Shown here in pieces: positions 1 to 12,947 of a DNA stretch of 64,000 bases; the first letter of the stretch is position 1; every line of letters starts with the position of its first letter. The translations under genes and the position numbers were made by a program. The stretch comes from Cyclospora cayetanensis. Lineage: Eukaryota; Apicomplexa; Conoidasida; Eucoccidiorida; Eimeriidae. The DNA lies in NCBI RefSeq assembly GCF_002999335.1, contig NW_020312092.1:248001-312000 (forward strand). Reading direction: 5' to 3'. The notes under the pieces are model-generated. The model saw only the letters and a program-made list of their open reading frames with translations, was not told the DNA's origin and ran no database searches.

Positions 1-455
1 GCTCCTGTTGCTGCAGACTAAATTGCAGCGCAGCAGCTAACACCTCGCTCTTCAAGCGAAAGGGCGGAGTAAAAGAGGCACGAAAACAGAACAAACGACA
101 AACCGCACGGGCAGGACGGTCACCCGAATAGCGCTCAATACTGTTAACGGCACGGCCAGTACATAGTCGCGAGGGGAGGGAGGGCAGCAGGGCAGGAGGG
201 GCAGAGTAGGGACTGTTGCAACCCTGGACCTCCGCAGGGCCTTATGGTTCAGTTTATTTAGAAATAATAATTGCACACTGTTCGGATGTGAACATAGGAT
301 ACAGATGATAAATTGATGCGCTCTTATCCTTTTATCTTTCACCCGACAGACAAGCTCCAGACCCAGAAAGATACGGCTCCCTCACTCGATTGCTTTGTGC
401 TTTATTTCCAGTCTTGCCTTAACCGCTGTTATTCCCTTCGCTGTAATATTTTCCT

Positions 456-872
456 TTACTTGAATTGTGTCCTGAGGGTACCAGGGTCTCTGCTGGGTGC
501 GATCCAAAGTTTGTTGAACTGGTCGGGTGTAGGCAGTGTAAGTATGATGCATTGCAGATCGTTGCGCTTTCCCAAGGCACCTGCAGCTGCGCTCACCGCA
601 CCCAGCCATAGAGCGACAAAAAACTGGAATTGCCTAAATGCTGCCACAGCCACAAATGCAGCATGCATGCCAATAGTCTGTCCTGGTACTCTTGGTGGAG
701 CCCCTAGGCACGAGCAACCCACACGCGTGTACACGTATCTTCAATTAAGCAGCTTCATGGTGAAACGAGGCATTCAAATTGCAAAGTTAGCACCCCATGG
801 CTCTGTGGGATCTAGCTGGCTGGCTCTCTCCTGCCACGATAGAAAGCGCTCCTCACACAGCCTCGCGAACAT
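456..872 (-). CDS. possible small membrane protein
   Basis: I do not recognise this family. An ATG at 872 opens a 26-codon segment (MFARLCEERFLSW...) ending at 794 before a GT. A TAG acceptor at 704-705 then joins in phase to an open frame containing GMHAAFVAVAAFRQFQFFVALWLG, cut here to its key run AAFRQFQFFVALWLG, a hydrophobic stretch long enough to cross a membrane. The frame stays open to a stop at 456. Alternatively a strong GTGAGC donor at 591-596 splices in phase to TTCAACAAAC near 515 and gives a shorter tail ending RTQFK. The phase agreement and the amphipathic N-terminus followed by a membrane helix suggest a small organelle or ER protein, but no homologue comes to mind. The opposite strand is also open here (313-885), which weakens the case. 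Confidence 0.3.
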
Positions 873-899
873 TGTAGCGGGCTGAGCTACACGTAGACA

Positions 900-3820
900 C
901 TTCTAGTACAGGAATGATACATAGATCGGAGTTAGAAAACAATCGACTCTTTGGTCTGTATTTTCCTATCACCTATTTATCGCAGAGTAAGAATAGTTGA
1001 TAAAAGAAGATGCAGTGTTGTGTGTGTCGGCGCCAGATGTTTAGTGTAACGAACCGTGCATGGCCGGAGTGTTTTCAGGGTGCAGCAACACGCACCCTTA
1101 TGCCCCTCTTCCCTTATATCGGACACTCTGAAGGCCTTGGGCAGGTTAAGGGACTAGCGTTTAGGAAACACTCCACAACTTGTCAATTATGTTGTGAGTT
1201 GGGCTTGGTGACTCCCTACCGATATTCCAGCCGCAGCTCTAGACTTTTATCGTTCAGCTAGCTAGTTACTCGCTGCAACAAAAAAGTGCATACTAACAGC
1301 GAAACCAATTGCTGCCCAATTCGTAAGTTAGTTGCAGTCAAATATAAATAAGGCAGGACGAATCGCCCAAGCATTCCTTCATGACGGGTGCAATAAGTGT
1401 CCAAGCTGTTAAGGCAGCTCGCGAATTTCCAAAACAAGTGCAAATTTCTGCGGTGACGCCACTTCTGAGCGCAACGTTAAAGGAGCTTACTCTTTTGAAA
1501 GCCTCCAAAGGGTTTGTATTCGCCACGCGTAAGTTCCAGGGCCCCCTTCTTGCATTGGTCTAGGCGTTTGCATCGAAATCTGCCGATTCCTTTCCACTGT
1601 CTCTGTACGCTCACCCATCTGCAGCCATGTCTGTATGCTAGCGGCGGCGTCGCTCGCAAGCAAAACGCGTTTTGTTCGTACGGCATACTAGAGTCCGTTA
1701 GTTCCTGTTCAGTTTCGATAATCTAATACAGCATTCCTTTTCCCCTCTTTCTGCGGGAAGCTGATTCTTGCGCGACGCGCACCCTAATTTTTTTCTCCCT
1801 CACGATTAAAGGAATGGCAAAAATGGCTGGAAAAAACCAATGAAGCGTTGCGGGTGAGCATCCAGCCAACGTAATCCGAAGGTAAAGGCGAATGGCAGCA
1901 CATGGACATACAGAGGGGCTTGGAGGACCTTTCCTTTGCGAAGGCGTGCTGTGCGTTGTGGGATGGCAGCCCGTGAGGTCTCTGTATATAACGAATGCAG
2001 AACTATTCTGTGGATTACATTACAAAGATTTACTAGGCACTTCTGGCAACCGCTGGCCGTAAGAGAAACCAAGCAACTCAGCAAGCGAATCCCTCGTCCT
2101 CGGCAGCTTTTGGCCCCTAGCTTTGAGGAGACGCAAAGTTTGTGATGCCTTTCTACGTGGCAGTTCCAGAGAGCGCCGTTGTGTCTGCATTTCCGACGTC
2201 CCGTCAAGGTTGCCCCAATATACTTCGAATAGTGTGTACACCAGAGGACAGGTGAGACCCGAACGAGGACTCAAAAACACTGCCGTATGGTCCACTTCCC
2301 CAGGGAAACGTCAGGTAGACTCAGTGGAGAGCAGTGCCATGATTGGTGACTACACAGTGGGTTGGCTGTGGCTTCTCATGGAGTCCTTCTCTCTGACGAG
2401 CATGATCAGAGTATCGAGATGAGGCTGCTGCCATTGTCTCGTGCGCGCGTTCGTGGGTACTGAATTGCGAAGTACACCTTATCCAAAGATTAGCCAGCAG
2501 GGAGGAAGCATGTAATCGTAGCACCCCCGTGCGCCCAGGAGCCGTCCACATTCCGTTGCTTGGGAGTTTCTACACATCTCCCATGAAGGGCACGGCATCC
2601 ACCACGTTGGATGTCCCTCCTGCATATATCTCGTCACGCCCTTTTGTTGATAATTCAGCTCGTAAGGGACGACGCCGTCCCGAAAGCGCAATATTTATGG
2701 GCCCATCTATAGAGGCTGGCCAAGGATCAAAAGCCAACCCTCCGACAACGCTTCTGGGGTGGATACTGATGATGCAACTCAAATTTCATTCCTTCCCAAC
2801 AAGACTACAAAAAGGGCACAAGGCCACTGAAAACACTACCCCTGCTCCCCCCGAAGCGGTTACACACCTTTTGAAAGGGCAGGCTTCCTCCCAAATAATC
2901 AAACACGCGAATCTCCTGCGTGTGTGTGGGTAGGACTTGTACCCAACACCGAGCCTGCCTCTCCTGGCCCACGCTCTTGTGGGGAGAGAGTCAAAGGGCT
3001 GGACCCCTATCCACATCCATGGCAAGTGCATCAACACGCAAGGGGAACCACTGCCGGAAACAGCCCGCACAGGACCCTTGTGGGGCCCCACAGCGCGGAA
3101 CCTTTTTCTTGTAGCCAAGTGTCTGCTTCCCCCCATTTGGTGATGCCACCTGCGCATTCTTCCGAACGTACACTCTGTCCCGCTTCGCGGACTGCCATGC
3201 GGGTGAAGTTCCACACCGAAAGGTGCAGTGGCGGTGCCGCGCGCCTCCTGCTTTCTGGAAAATGGCACTACGCATCCTGCACCAAGAGTGCCCGAGGATC
3301 CAAGGCAAGTCATCACTACCCATGTCATACGTGTTGGTCTCTTGCATCCAAGGCAGGCACCCCCCCCCCTCCCCAAGCCAACCCTCTACTCGTAGAAAGC
3401 GCTAAACCCAAGGCCCCAGCAACAGCTCACGAGTACTTTCTGTAGTGCGTGCTTAGGATCTGCAACGGCAAATGTTCCACGACGGGCTGCAACCGTCCAG
3501 CTACAACTGTGCTTTAAACTAAAGGCTCGGCGGGTGCGCCTCTATTTCAGCTCCTCGCTTGAAGCTTCCTCAGTTTCGTGACTGCTTGTGGCGCATAAAG
3601 CCTTGTTCGCTTGCTCGAGCTCGGTATCGCAAGAGACTGCCCTCATTAAACCAGTCCGTCTCGCATCCGGCCCCAAGCGCCGCTTTTAAAGCAACGTGAA
3701 CATCCCGTTACTCCCAGGCGGGCGGGCGCGGCAGCAACAATAGACGAGAAGAGCAGCGACAGGGCTGCGCAGCGCCCTTCGCGTGTACGTATACGTCGAC
3801 CTACGTAGATATCGTTGCAA
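900..3820. other. intergenic, no recognised gene
   Basis: No exon with a recognisable domain was found. Around 2,790-3,445 the DNA is GC-richer, lacks stops on both strands and therefore shows overlapping open frames. None resembles a known protein convincingly. A minus-strand frame near 3,340-2,990 vaguely recalls the end of a retroviral-type protease (DLPWILG) but has no supporting neighbours at the expected spacing. Confidence 0.5.
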
Positions 3821-5415
3821 TTAGGCCTTGATTTCGGCTGTCAAGGTGTTCTGCGAGGCAGCAGACTCGATGACAACCTTCTTGCCCACGTCCTCGGACG
3901 TGTCGCCATGAAGCTCCATTAGCTTGGTCACTGCGCATGCACCAACACAATGGGCCCGTCAGCCTTATACATGTGTCCAGCCCTTTCGTCTCTACGCGCG
4001 CGCCTGCATAGGCTACGTGATAGCACGACGACGGGCAAAAACGAGTAGTTGATTAGCTGTCTGCGTGGCATAGCGCTTCCCCTCTGCCCTTACTGGCGCC
4101 AGAAAACCGCCCAGAGATCGGGCAGTGCGCTAGTAACGCCCCGTGCATGCACACGCATCCTTACAGTCAAACTTGGGCTTTTTGATGACCTTCACTTTGC
4201 GGATCAGGACGTTCTGAAGAGGGAATATGCTCCTGCATGCGGCCTCGATGCTCTTTCCGATGGACTCGGGTATAAACTTCTTCACCAAATCACGCAGTTG
4301 GCACTTGGATGCCTCGGCGGCCATAATGCTCACCATCTTCTTCCTGATCGCCCGGATCTGAGACGAGCGTGCATAGCAGGTGCTCTTGATCTGGTTTTGC
4401 CTGGAAGCAGCAAAAACGCAGAACAGCAAACACAATAATGTACCAGCGCGAAGCACAGCTACTACAGCTAAGAACACGGCATGCATAGAAGGCGTGAAAT
4501 ACTGCACGGTGATGGACGCTCAGGATGCCATCTCATCCTAGCCCGATTGTCTGCAGACCCAATATGCAAAAGCACCAAACTGTGAAACAAAGAAACCCGT
4601 GGAAACATGCAGCGACCCCTTTTATGCCTAAACCCGTCCGGCCTCTACGGAAAAGTGCCCACCGTCTTTCGGTGAAAGCGATGCAGAACATGCGGAGCGT
4701 GTATCCGTCGAGTGTCTGGACATCTACGAAGGCTTCAATGAGGGAGTGCCACTTTCTGATGAGGGAGCACAGCTTATCCCTGGTGATATTCATGCCATGG
4801 AAGTCCGTAAGGCAGCTCCGGCCCTGGATCTCCTCGCATTGTAGCTTGATTTTTCTGAACCCTTGGTCCTCATCCAGATTGAGATCAGCCAGATTCACCT
4901 CATAGACGCGGCCCCTCAGCGAGTCCACCGCAAGCTCTAAGGCGAAGCAAAATCGCAGAAAAACAAATACACAGCAGCCAAAACTATCCCATCTGAACTC
5001 CCTGCAGCGCATGCACCCCTTAGGGAGGGAGACCACACGGGATACACCCCGCGCGATCCAGCCGACAGGCAATGCCAATAGCCGCCTCCGAGATGAGCAT
5101 GCGGAATACTAAAGGCATTATGGAAAGAGGAATGCAAGCCAAAGAATGGTAAACAAAACCGTGTTCTGCAGCTGCGCTGGCAGCATCTCCGTTCCAGGGA
5201 AGGGGCTGAGCTGGCCGGCGGGGGAAGGCAATGCTGTTCCTCAAAAACGTACTAGTCCCCGCTGATTTGGTGACGAGCGTCTTGCCGAAGTTGCGCTGCT
5301 GGAAGAGGGATGGAGCCTTCAAGTCATACCACTCCTTCTTCAAGAAGGGATCTCCCACCTTCTTCTTCCCTCCCTTCTTGCCCTTGCTCATGCGCTTGTT
5401 CTTTCCAATCGCCAT
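3821..5415 (-). CDS. RPS3A: 40S ribosomal protein eS1 (S3a)
   Basis: Structural protein of the small ribosomal subunit near the mRNA exit side. Four exons on the minus strand read in phase: 5253-5415, 4663-4936, 4165-4400 and 3821-3930, giving 260 residues, the normal eS1 length. The N-terminus is the usual Lys-rich start ([19 protein letters not shown]) followed by [14 protein letters not shown] and [11 protein letters not shown]. Exon 2 carries [32 protein letters not shown] and [12 protein letters not shown]. Exon 3 carries [30 protein letters not shown] and [10 protein letters not shown]. The last exon starts [10 protein letters not shown] and ends AEIKA. All junctions are GT-AG and phases match (1, 2, 1). 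The start ATG is fixed by homology. The gene stands alone. Confidence 0.97.
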
Positions 5416-7690
5416 TGTCGCAGAGCTATAGGCAAAATGCTTCAGGGGATCCCCAACAAAAACCACAAACGAACCAAAATATCGTAAACCCACACCGAAA
5501 CACCTCAGCCGTTCGCAGCCGTGGGGTGCCGCACCACCGTCGCCGCAGTAGTGCATGCGTCCCCCACGGCCCTCCACGGAGAGCTGCCAAAAAGGTAGCA
5601 GGATCATGCGCGACATCCCAGGCAGCTCACATTGAGCTCCTGGCTAACATATCTTTCTTTGCTGAAACTAGCTGTCATGGCACTTCGTAGTGCCCCTATT
5701 CACTATACGGCGCAACCTACACATTCACGACTTCTATGGGCAGTCGGGGCTGTGCTCTGAAATCTTGAGATCGCTATTTCCCGTTGCTTATACATCGGCC
5801 CATTCCTTGATTACCTACATAAAATTTAGCGAGATTTCATGTCCCCTTGCCCTTGGGTGTCTCGGCACTCCGGAGGATAGATGTGCGCCAGGACATGAAG
5901 GCTTCCCTGCAGCCCACATTCACTTTGACACCTTCCGTAACGATTAGAAAGCACAAAGTAAACAGAGAGCTCGGTGAAATGGAAATTTCGATCACTTGGC
6001 TTTGATTAAGCAGCACGTTGTATATTATTGGGCTTTCGAGGATTATTCTCAAAGCTAGCAAAAATCGCCCGCTCCCAAATAGTCGCTGATGAGGGAAATG
6101 CAATGTTGGTGTTTCCAAGCACCTCATGCTGCTTTGTAGACCCTGCACAACTTCTATGTGTCGCCGAGGAGTATTTTATGTGCATGAACACATTACATGG
6201 GTTTTTTATTACCCTGAATCTCACTTCGTGCCTTGTCAGGAATTGTGGCCCGTAACGCTGCATCGAAGGTCGCCATAGAGAGTAAACTAGATTCAATATA
6301 AATCGATTTATGTTTTTGAGCTTCCTTTAAATGAGCCCCCTCCTTATCGTGCCCGAGTCCCTTCGACTTCGCGACGTGGGGGATTGGGACATCAAGGCCG
6401 CGGGCATGTGCACCCTGCCTCTATGCACTCCAAGCAGTCTCAGCTAGTTTCATATAGCATCTAGAGCATGTACAAATTTCATTACATGCTGCTGCATCGA
6501 GCTACTACCACTCTGAACTTAGCAAAGAATACAGCCAAAAACACAATGTCAACTCTAGTGATTTTCGATCACATATGACTTATGCAGTAGAATGTGCTGC
6601 ATGCGACATTTGTCTCCCTATTCCGAAGCGACGCTATTGTACTCCGTAACTAAGCATACAGAACACCTGTGTAGAGGACGATGGAAGAGTTTCTGCCCTA
6701 TCGTCAACCATAAGGAAGCCCGAGACACGAAACACAGTGTTAATAAGAACAGCAGTATGGGCATTGCCTTGTTAAAATAATTCACAATGAGAAAGGCTAC
6801 GCACTAGCCAACAATAAAAAGGGATCAAACCAACATGACCATAGGGGCGCCATGCTTCGCTGTGTTCCTAGCCCTACAAGACGTGAACCCTCCTGGTGTG
6901 ACACAACAAAAAAGACAAGTAAAATGTTTGAAGGGAATCAAAATACACACTAGTTCAGTACTGCTTCCCCAGTTCATAGAGCAATATCTGGAAGCCGATG
7001 CAGCCGGAGCATACAACAGTCGATTTCGAAGCCAGAAACTAGGTATGAGGAACGATGTATACACAACATGCCTCGACTGCTTGTGCATAAATCTTAGTGT
7101 AGAGAACAGCCTAGCAACAATATCCAGTGGTTTTTGGAACGATTTCCATAGATCGAGGTAGATATATTCCAAGCAGAGCATGTGCTTGAAGGACAAATTA
7201 TCAAGGGGTGGGACGAGTACCCTCCTTGGCGACTAGCACTGAGAACCAGAGCCACAAATTCTCTCGCAGGCAAAGAAGCCCATATCCGCTCCTCCAGTAG
7301 TCGCCTAGGTTGACGTTTCCCACTTTATTTCACCAGAAACTTCGGTCGAATGTGTCGTTGGAGCTCAATAACCTTAGAAGCCCGCTTTACAGCTCCCGGT
7401 AAATCCTCCGTTCCCACACGGGTCTTTTGCCTGTTGGGCAGGGTCCGCGAATAAATTGATGAGCTTTGATATCTTCAATAATAAAATATTGCAGTTGGTC
7501 GACACCTCTAAGTATTAAGTAGATTGATAAAGTCAGGAGCCTTAATTTCGAGAAAATTGTTAAAGTTCCTAGCCACATGGCGGAAGGCTTCTTCGAATGA
7601 TCACCTACTGGTGCACCTGTGAAGCCTGCTGATCATCCAAGACCAAATATCCAGGCTAGAAAAGCACAGTTGGTACAACTAATGGTTTCA
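5416..7690. other. intergenic upstream of eS1
   Basis: Holds the presumed eS1 promoter and AT-richer DNA without a recognisable gene. Minus-strand frames at 5,837-6,296 and 6,825-7,196 are open but show no domain. The latter (WKSFQKPLDIVARL) superficially recalls an integrase core, but the true integrase remnant of the neighbouring element lies at about 7,900-8,450. Confidence 0.5.
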
Positions 7691-10600
7691 TGCTTGGCCC
7701 GTTTGAGGTGTCCACATACAGTGGCGTGCGCTACTCAGCTATTTTCTGAATTCATCTGTTGTAAAGGGTGGTTGCTGACCCTGGACTAGTGGGTCTAGGC
7801 TCCCATCGGGAAGAAGCTCCTGATTGTAGCTCAATAATGCAAGAGACCGACGGGCAGACGAGTAGGCTCTAGTGATATAAACCTACATACCACAAGGAAG
7901 AAAGTCAGGTCAAGCAATTGGACGCTTGTTAACGTGGACTGGCATATAATGCAGAAGAATGTGGTTGGAGGGTTCCTTCTGTTGATCTGCCTTACGGCGG
8001 CCTATAGTGGCCATGTATTGGTCAGTGTGTAGGTGAGTCATAAAGGCCCAGCAGGTTGCACTACTAAATATCTGATCCCTAGTCCTAATAGTACTATTTG
8101 AGAATGCTTGAAGCCATCAGATATGATCTAAGAATCAATGAACAACTTCATAAAGCCACAACAGGAAACTTGATGGGAATTCTCACTGGGTCTGGCTATA
8201 GGGATGTGGTTGTCGTCCTCAGCCTCGATCTCCAGCAGCCCCATCATAAGGCTCATACACGGATATGTGCGAATTTTTCCAAAAGTCAAATGGCTTTGTA
8301 AGTGGACGGGTTCGGGAGAACTTTTCTGCTGTACGTGCTGGCAATCTGAGCTTGACAGTGCACATTCTGCTGGCGCGGGAAGCATCCTAGGCACATAAAA
8401 TGACCTCGAGAGCGTTTCCACTGTAGCCTGATTTCCAATATCGCCAGAAAGAACATGAGCACGTGCCTTGCACGAAATTCTACTGCACAGCAAACGACAG
8501 AGTAACCGCTATGTTTCGAAGCACAGTAGGTCATTCTTCAGGCACTGGTGCTTCATCTTTTTGTCATTCTGGATTTTGGCAATACTTTCTGATGCATGGG
8601 TATCAAAAGCATAAGACTCACGCAATTCCTCTAGGCATCGTGAATTCTCACGGACAAAAGCAGTTGCGCCGCACAATAGTGAATCGTTGGGGCGTCGCGA
8701 GAGGCCGCCAGTAGCCACGTTGGTTGTATTCTAACTATACAGTGTTGTAAAGTATTGCACAGGACGCCGAAGCCCGCAAACAAACCTTTGCTGATCAAAG
8801 TGTTGCTCAATCTTCACAAGTTGACATAAAGACTGATGGCCGGGCCAGACAGTAAATCAACGCTCAAAGAGAAGAGGGGTGGCATTCGCCACGCTCCACC
8901 ACACTGAACAGAATTTATTTTCCCGCACCTGACACCATGGTGTGAATAATAAGCAGCGATTCGGTGTTTCTGTCAGTCCGCAGCTAATCGGGAAGGTCAA
9001 ACACTCGCCGTTACGTCGCTCCGCATTGGTTGTAACGAAGTAATGACAGTCGTACTCGTGTACACAGCTACCGGCGGAGTTGTAGTGTGGCCTATCAGCC
9101 TCTTTGCTGCGTCATTAGCCCCCCTAGTCCGAGACATAGACTGTGTCTTTTCAAGTGAAGCACTAGAGAGGGCAGCAATCCGAGCAAACACAGGGGGTGG
9201 AAAGTTGCAAGCCCGTAGAAGTTCGCAATGAGCGTGCAAGTGCCACACCATGATTAAATCAAATTTGCCGGATTAGGCAGAATTATGCCAGTCGAAACAC
9301 GGAATCTCAAGTACGTTCTCGTATACTACTGCTTGTCTTGCATCACACGAAGCGCACGGTAGGTGCTCCTTGATGGTTTGGTTGCAGACCTAAGACGTCA
9401 CCCATGTTGACAGCCATTCCTTCCTCCTCAAAATGCCCTTTAAATTCCGAATACCTTGCTGTTGCGGCCCAGCTGAGGCATTCACAAGTCCTAACGGTAT
9501 CCAGGTTTACTCGAATTTGCTAGGACGATTGTGAAGCGTCATTTTGTACCACTCATCAGGATGACTGGGGATTTGTGAGAACGAGCAGTCGATCCGTGAA
9601 GCGTGTCACGGTGTTCGCTCGTATGGGCCATCGAGTATCTTCTGCTTTATAGTAATCTTATCCCGAGACTTCAAGCTACCGCCCACCTTGCACCTTTTCT
9701 AATGCCAACGCGGGGTTATGCTTCGAAGCTCTGGCGTATTCTTGCACTTGACCTTTTTCAACAGATAATTTGCTTGCCGCTTGATCTCCTCTACGTGCTA
9801 AGAGGCTTCCGATATCGGAGCATGGGGCTGACCCAGGGAGTAGCTCAATGTGGTGCGATGGACAACCAGCAGGTGGCCAGCTTGCTGGCAGCTCGTCATT
9901 ATTTAGCATGTCCGCAAGCATTAGCCACTTGCAGAGCCACTCAGACGGGATGTGTGGTCAAAACTTCTCTTACTGCGTTGTCGAGCTTTCCGTGTAGGGA
10001 CTCTACCTCAACTCTGCCACCGCCTGCTTCTGTCGCCAGAGGGCATTGCCTCTTGCCTGTCGTCAAAAAAACATCAAGCTATTAAAGGACCGAATAAGTT
10101 ACTCAAGTTCAGACAACTGCTTTAGGAGAACCTGACATCCTGGTGCAACCACAGCCAGTGGATTAGTGAGAAACAGCTGCTCCAAACCACGCGGTGCTAC
10201 CAGCTGTAACATTCATTCTAATGTTTTGGTCGGGAGCAAAGCAGCCCCAGACTACACACAAGCTCAAGAAAAGGTTCCCTTCTCAATGAAGCTTCCTTTT
10301 CCCCCTGATCATGCCCTTCAGGGCTCCATAAGAAGGGAGTTGGACAACAAGGGTACGTGTTGGTGCAACCTTGAAGCATCTCAATCATACACAGTTACTT
10401 GCACATGGCGTCAAGCGGGAACACATACTCGTAATTGCAACTTCCTGTATCAAGCAAACGCTACTCCGTTAATAAACTTGGTGGAGAAAGAGCCAATCCG
10501 ATTAATAAATCCTTGGCTTACTCCTAGTTAAATATAACTAGTGTAGTAGTGTCCTCAAGTTTGGCCTGGCTGGCCACTGCAGGCATGTACATCGGATAAC

Positions 10601-12040
10601 GAGTGCCGCACCTGGCGAAAGTCTCGTACAGCCTTGACCTAACCACTCTAAAAATATGTGACTATTTTTTTGAGCACTATTTACTAGCTAGCCAATGCAG
10701 CTGCCAACGGAATATTTGAGTAGATGTGCTGAATACTGAGGCAGCAATCAATCGGACAAAGGGAAGCATAAATAAATGGTAAGCGTATTTGAGCTCCACA
10801 TGAACAGACTGGTTGCATTGCCTAAAATGGACTACACAAATACAGCGCTAACTATACGAGCAAACTTGAGATTCGATGAGTTGAACCCGGATGAGTTGCT
10901 TGGAGTTTTGCGTTTGGCAATGTGAGACCACCGACGTAAACGGTGCAGCCCTTCCCTGTTCCTTTTCAATTTCATGTATCTTCAATTGTGTCTGTAAGAG
11001 GAAAAAGGCTGTACGGTACACCTTTTGGTTTAGAGGTCTTTCTCACAACAGTGTGCAGGCTTTGACGCCACATGAAGACAACAGGACATACCGTGGGCAG
11101 TGTGACAGATGTTGCTCCTCTCTGCATGCTACGTTTCAATGTGTATTAACATACTCATTTTGTATCTCAAAATACATTCCGGATATTGTGTCATGCGATG
11201 TCTGATCAAAGTTTTGCAATACCAACGTCGCATTGAGTAGTTTCCGTGTTTAGGAAGACTACCGTGCGGGGCTCTTAAGCTGGACACAACAGATACCGCA
11301 ACAAAAATCGACAGACGCTGAAGCTCAAAATCCGCTTGTCGTTTGATACTTTGTGAAAGGACCGGGTGGATGTGAAGCTCTTAAAGCACACCGGTCTTTT
11401 GTATTTGCGCTTGACGCACACAACCAGCTGCCTGTGATCCGAGCAATGAAGAAAATGGCAAGTTCATGCAAGAGGCGATGTCACTTCTGTCGGTGCATTA
11501 CCTACTATACCCTCCACTATTATCCCTAAAAACGAAAATGCAGTTGATCTTGGCACTGTGGGTGATTACACAGGGAAGACCTGCAAGAGGTGGGGAGGGC
11601 ATATTGATGAGAAATAGACTAATAGCTGAGAAGCAATACCCATAACCTTTTCAAAGCTGCTTGTTTTTGCATTCTTTTCGACGTCGACGAGTTGGGAATG
11701 TGCGGAGTGCAGTACAGAAGTTTTCTTCCAGGATGCTCCAATGACTCAAGTTCCTGAATCAAATAACACCTGAAATGCGTGCATCAATGGTTGAAAAACT
11801 TTTAAAAGCGCTGTTTTGTCCTCAAAGTCACGAAAGTGCCCATATTTCCGTGGTTCGACCTCCCCAAGCAGTTTCGTCCAACGGGGTGTGGTATTGAAAG
11901 CATCTGTCGGCAGCATCGTCAACGCATTCGTCGTAGTCAGGTTAGATAACCTTGATCGCTTATTTTTCATAAATATAGTAGATTCTTGTATGCATCGCGC
12001 TTCTCTCATGTGTGCTTGACGGCGCTGCCGTGCAAACACC
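7690..12040 (-). mobile_element. decayed Ty3/Gypsy LTR retrotransposon, copy 1
   Basis: Remnant of a Ty3/Gypsy (probably chromovirus-type) retrotransposon, read right to left with many stops and frame changes. In order: a protease-like VLFDSGT at about 11,760; the reverse-transcriptase entry motif HHIELLPGSAP at about 9,855; the RT palm block YKM...LGLVNAS at about 9,550-9,480 with an in-frame stop; the YxDD site decayed to NMGD at about 9,395-9,410, followed by TIKEHL in another frame; the RNase H-integrase linker LSRRPND at about 8,703; integrase zinc-binding remnants VETLSRSFYVPRM and CQHVQQKSSPEPV at 8,330-8,420; MMGLLEIEAEDD at about 8,230; and a HxTDQYMAT...ADQQ version of the HPQTDGQ block near 7,980. 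No LTRs or target-site duplication were recognised, so the ends are approximate. It is non-functional. Confidence 0.85.
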
Positions 12041-12947
12041 CCAGCCCTAGGAAAACCGACGAGCGTTCAACCAGGAGAATCCGCATTCTTGCGATTACGG
12101 TTAACACTAATAATTTTTGACACTTTTAGAGAATGCAGTGCACGAAGCGGTTTTGATAATTGTTTGGATGAGAAGAACGTTCCCAAGACATGCAAAAAAT
12201 GGACCACTGATTGTAGAAGTTGCTAACCGACACCCAGCAATGCATACGGACTCTACTGCCAGTTGGGAGCATAGAGTTACGTCTGCTAAAAACTGTCTTC
12301 TCCCTTACACTGCCGTAGCTGGGCATTCGTACGTTTTTTCTCGCCCAGGAGAATTTGTCGAATCACTTCTCCAATAATTCTACTGCCCCGGCCCCGCGGT
12401 GGCTTCGTCCTCGTGGACCACGTTAGATCGCGGTGATGCCGCAGGCGCTGAGACCTTGTTCACGCTCTGCTGCACACATTCCACCCTTTTCGCCAGAAAA
12501 TTCTTTTCCAAGTAGCTTATTACCTTGACTTTGTTTTTGGCTGCCCGAAGATTGCTCCAAAGGGCTCGGTCAGCCAGCGGGAGTCAAACGCACACACCAT
12601 AGTGAACCTGGACGACGTCGGCGGTGTTCTGCATTCATTTCCAGAAAAATACCATTTCGCGCTTACACTTATGTCAAGCGGCTGTTTCAGTATTTGCGCT
12701 CGTTTTTAAAAACCCTGTTGCGTTCGTTCAGACGCAGCAGTGCAGGATCACGCACGCCGTGCTACCAGCAACCACTGTGCCGGTGGTGCCCACCCGAAGA
12801 AACACCGACGAGGACATCTTTTATTATTTTTGCTGAAAATTTGTTGTTCACCGCAAGTAACGGGACCATCTGCGAGTCCCTGGGGCTTTGGGAGCGGCTG
12901 AGCTCACACTGGGTATTTTGTGGGAAAACAGTCCACCTCCCAGGCCC

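Noticed and set aside
313..885. 190-codon plus-strand frame
   Set aside because: No domain, composition like non-coding DNA; the minus strand gives a better though weak model.
2786..3445. Overlapping long frames on both strands, one with a protease-like DLPWILG
   Set aside because: Stop-free GC-rich DNA opens several frames at once. No RT or integrase motif follows at the spacing seen in the two retroelement copies.
6825..7196. Minus frame with WKSFQKPLDIVARL, first taken for an integrase core
   Set aside because: The integrase block of copy 1 was found at about 7,900-8,250 at the spacing shared with copy 2, so this frame is outside the recognisable element.
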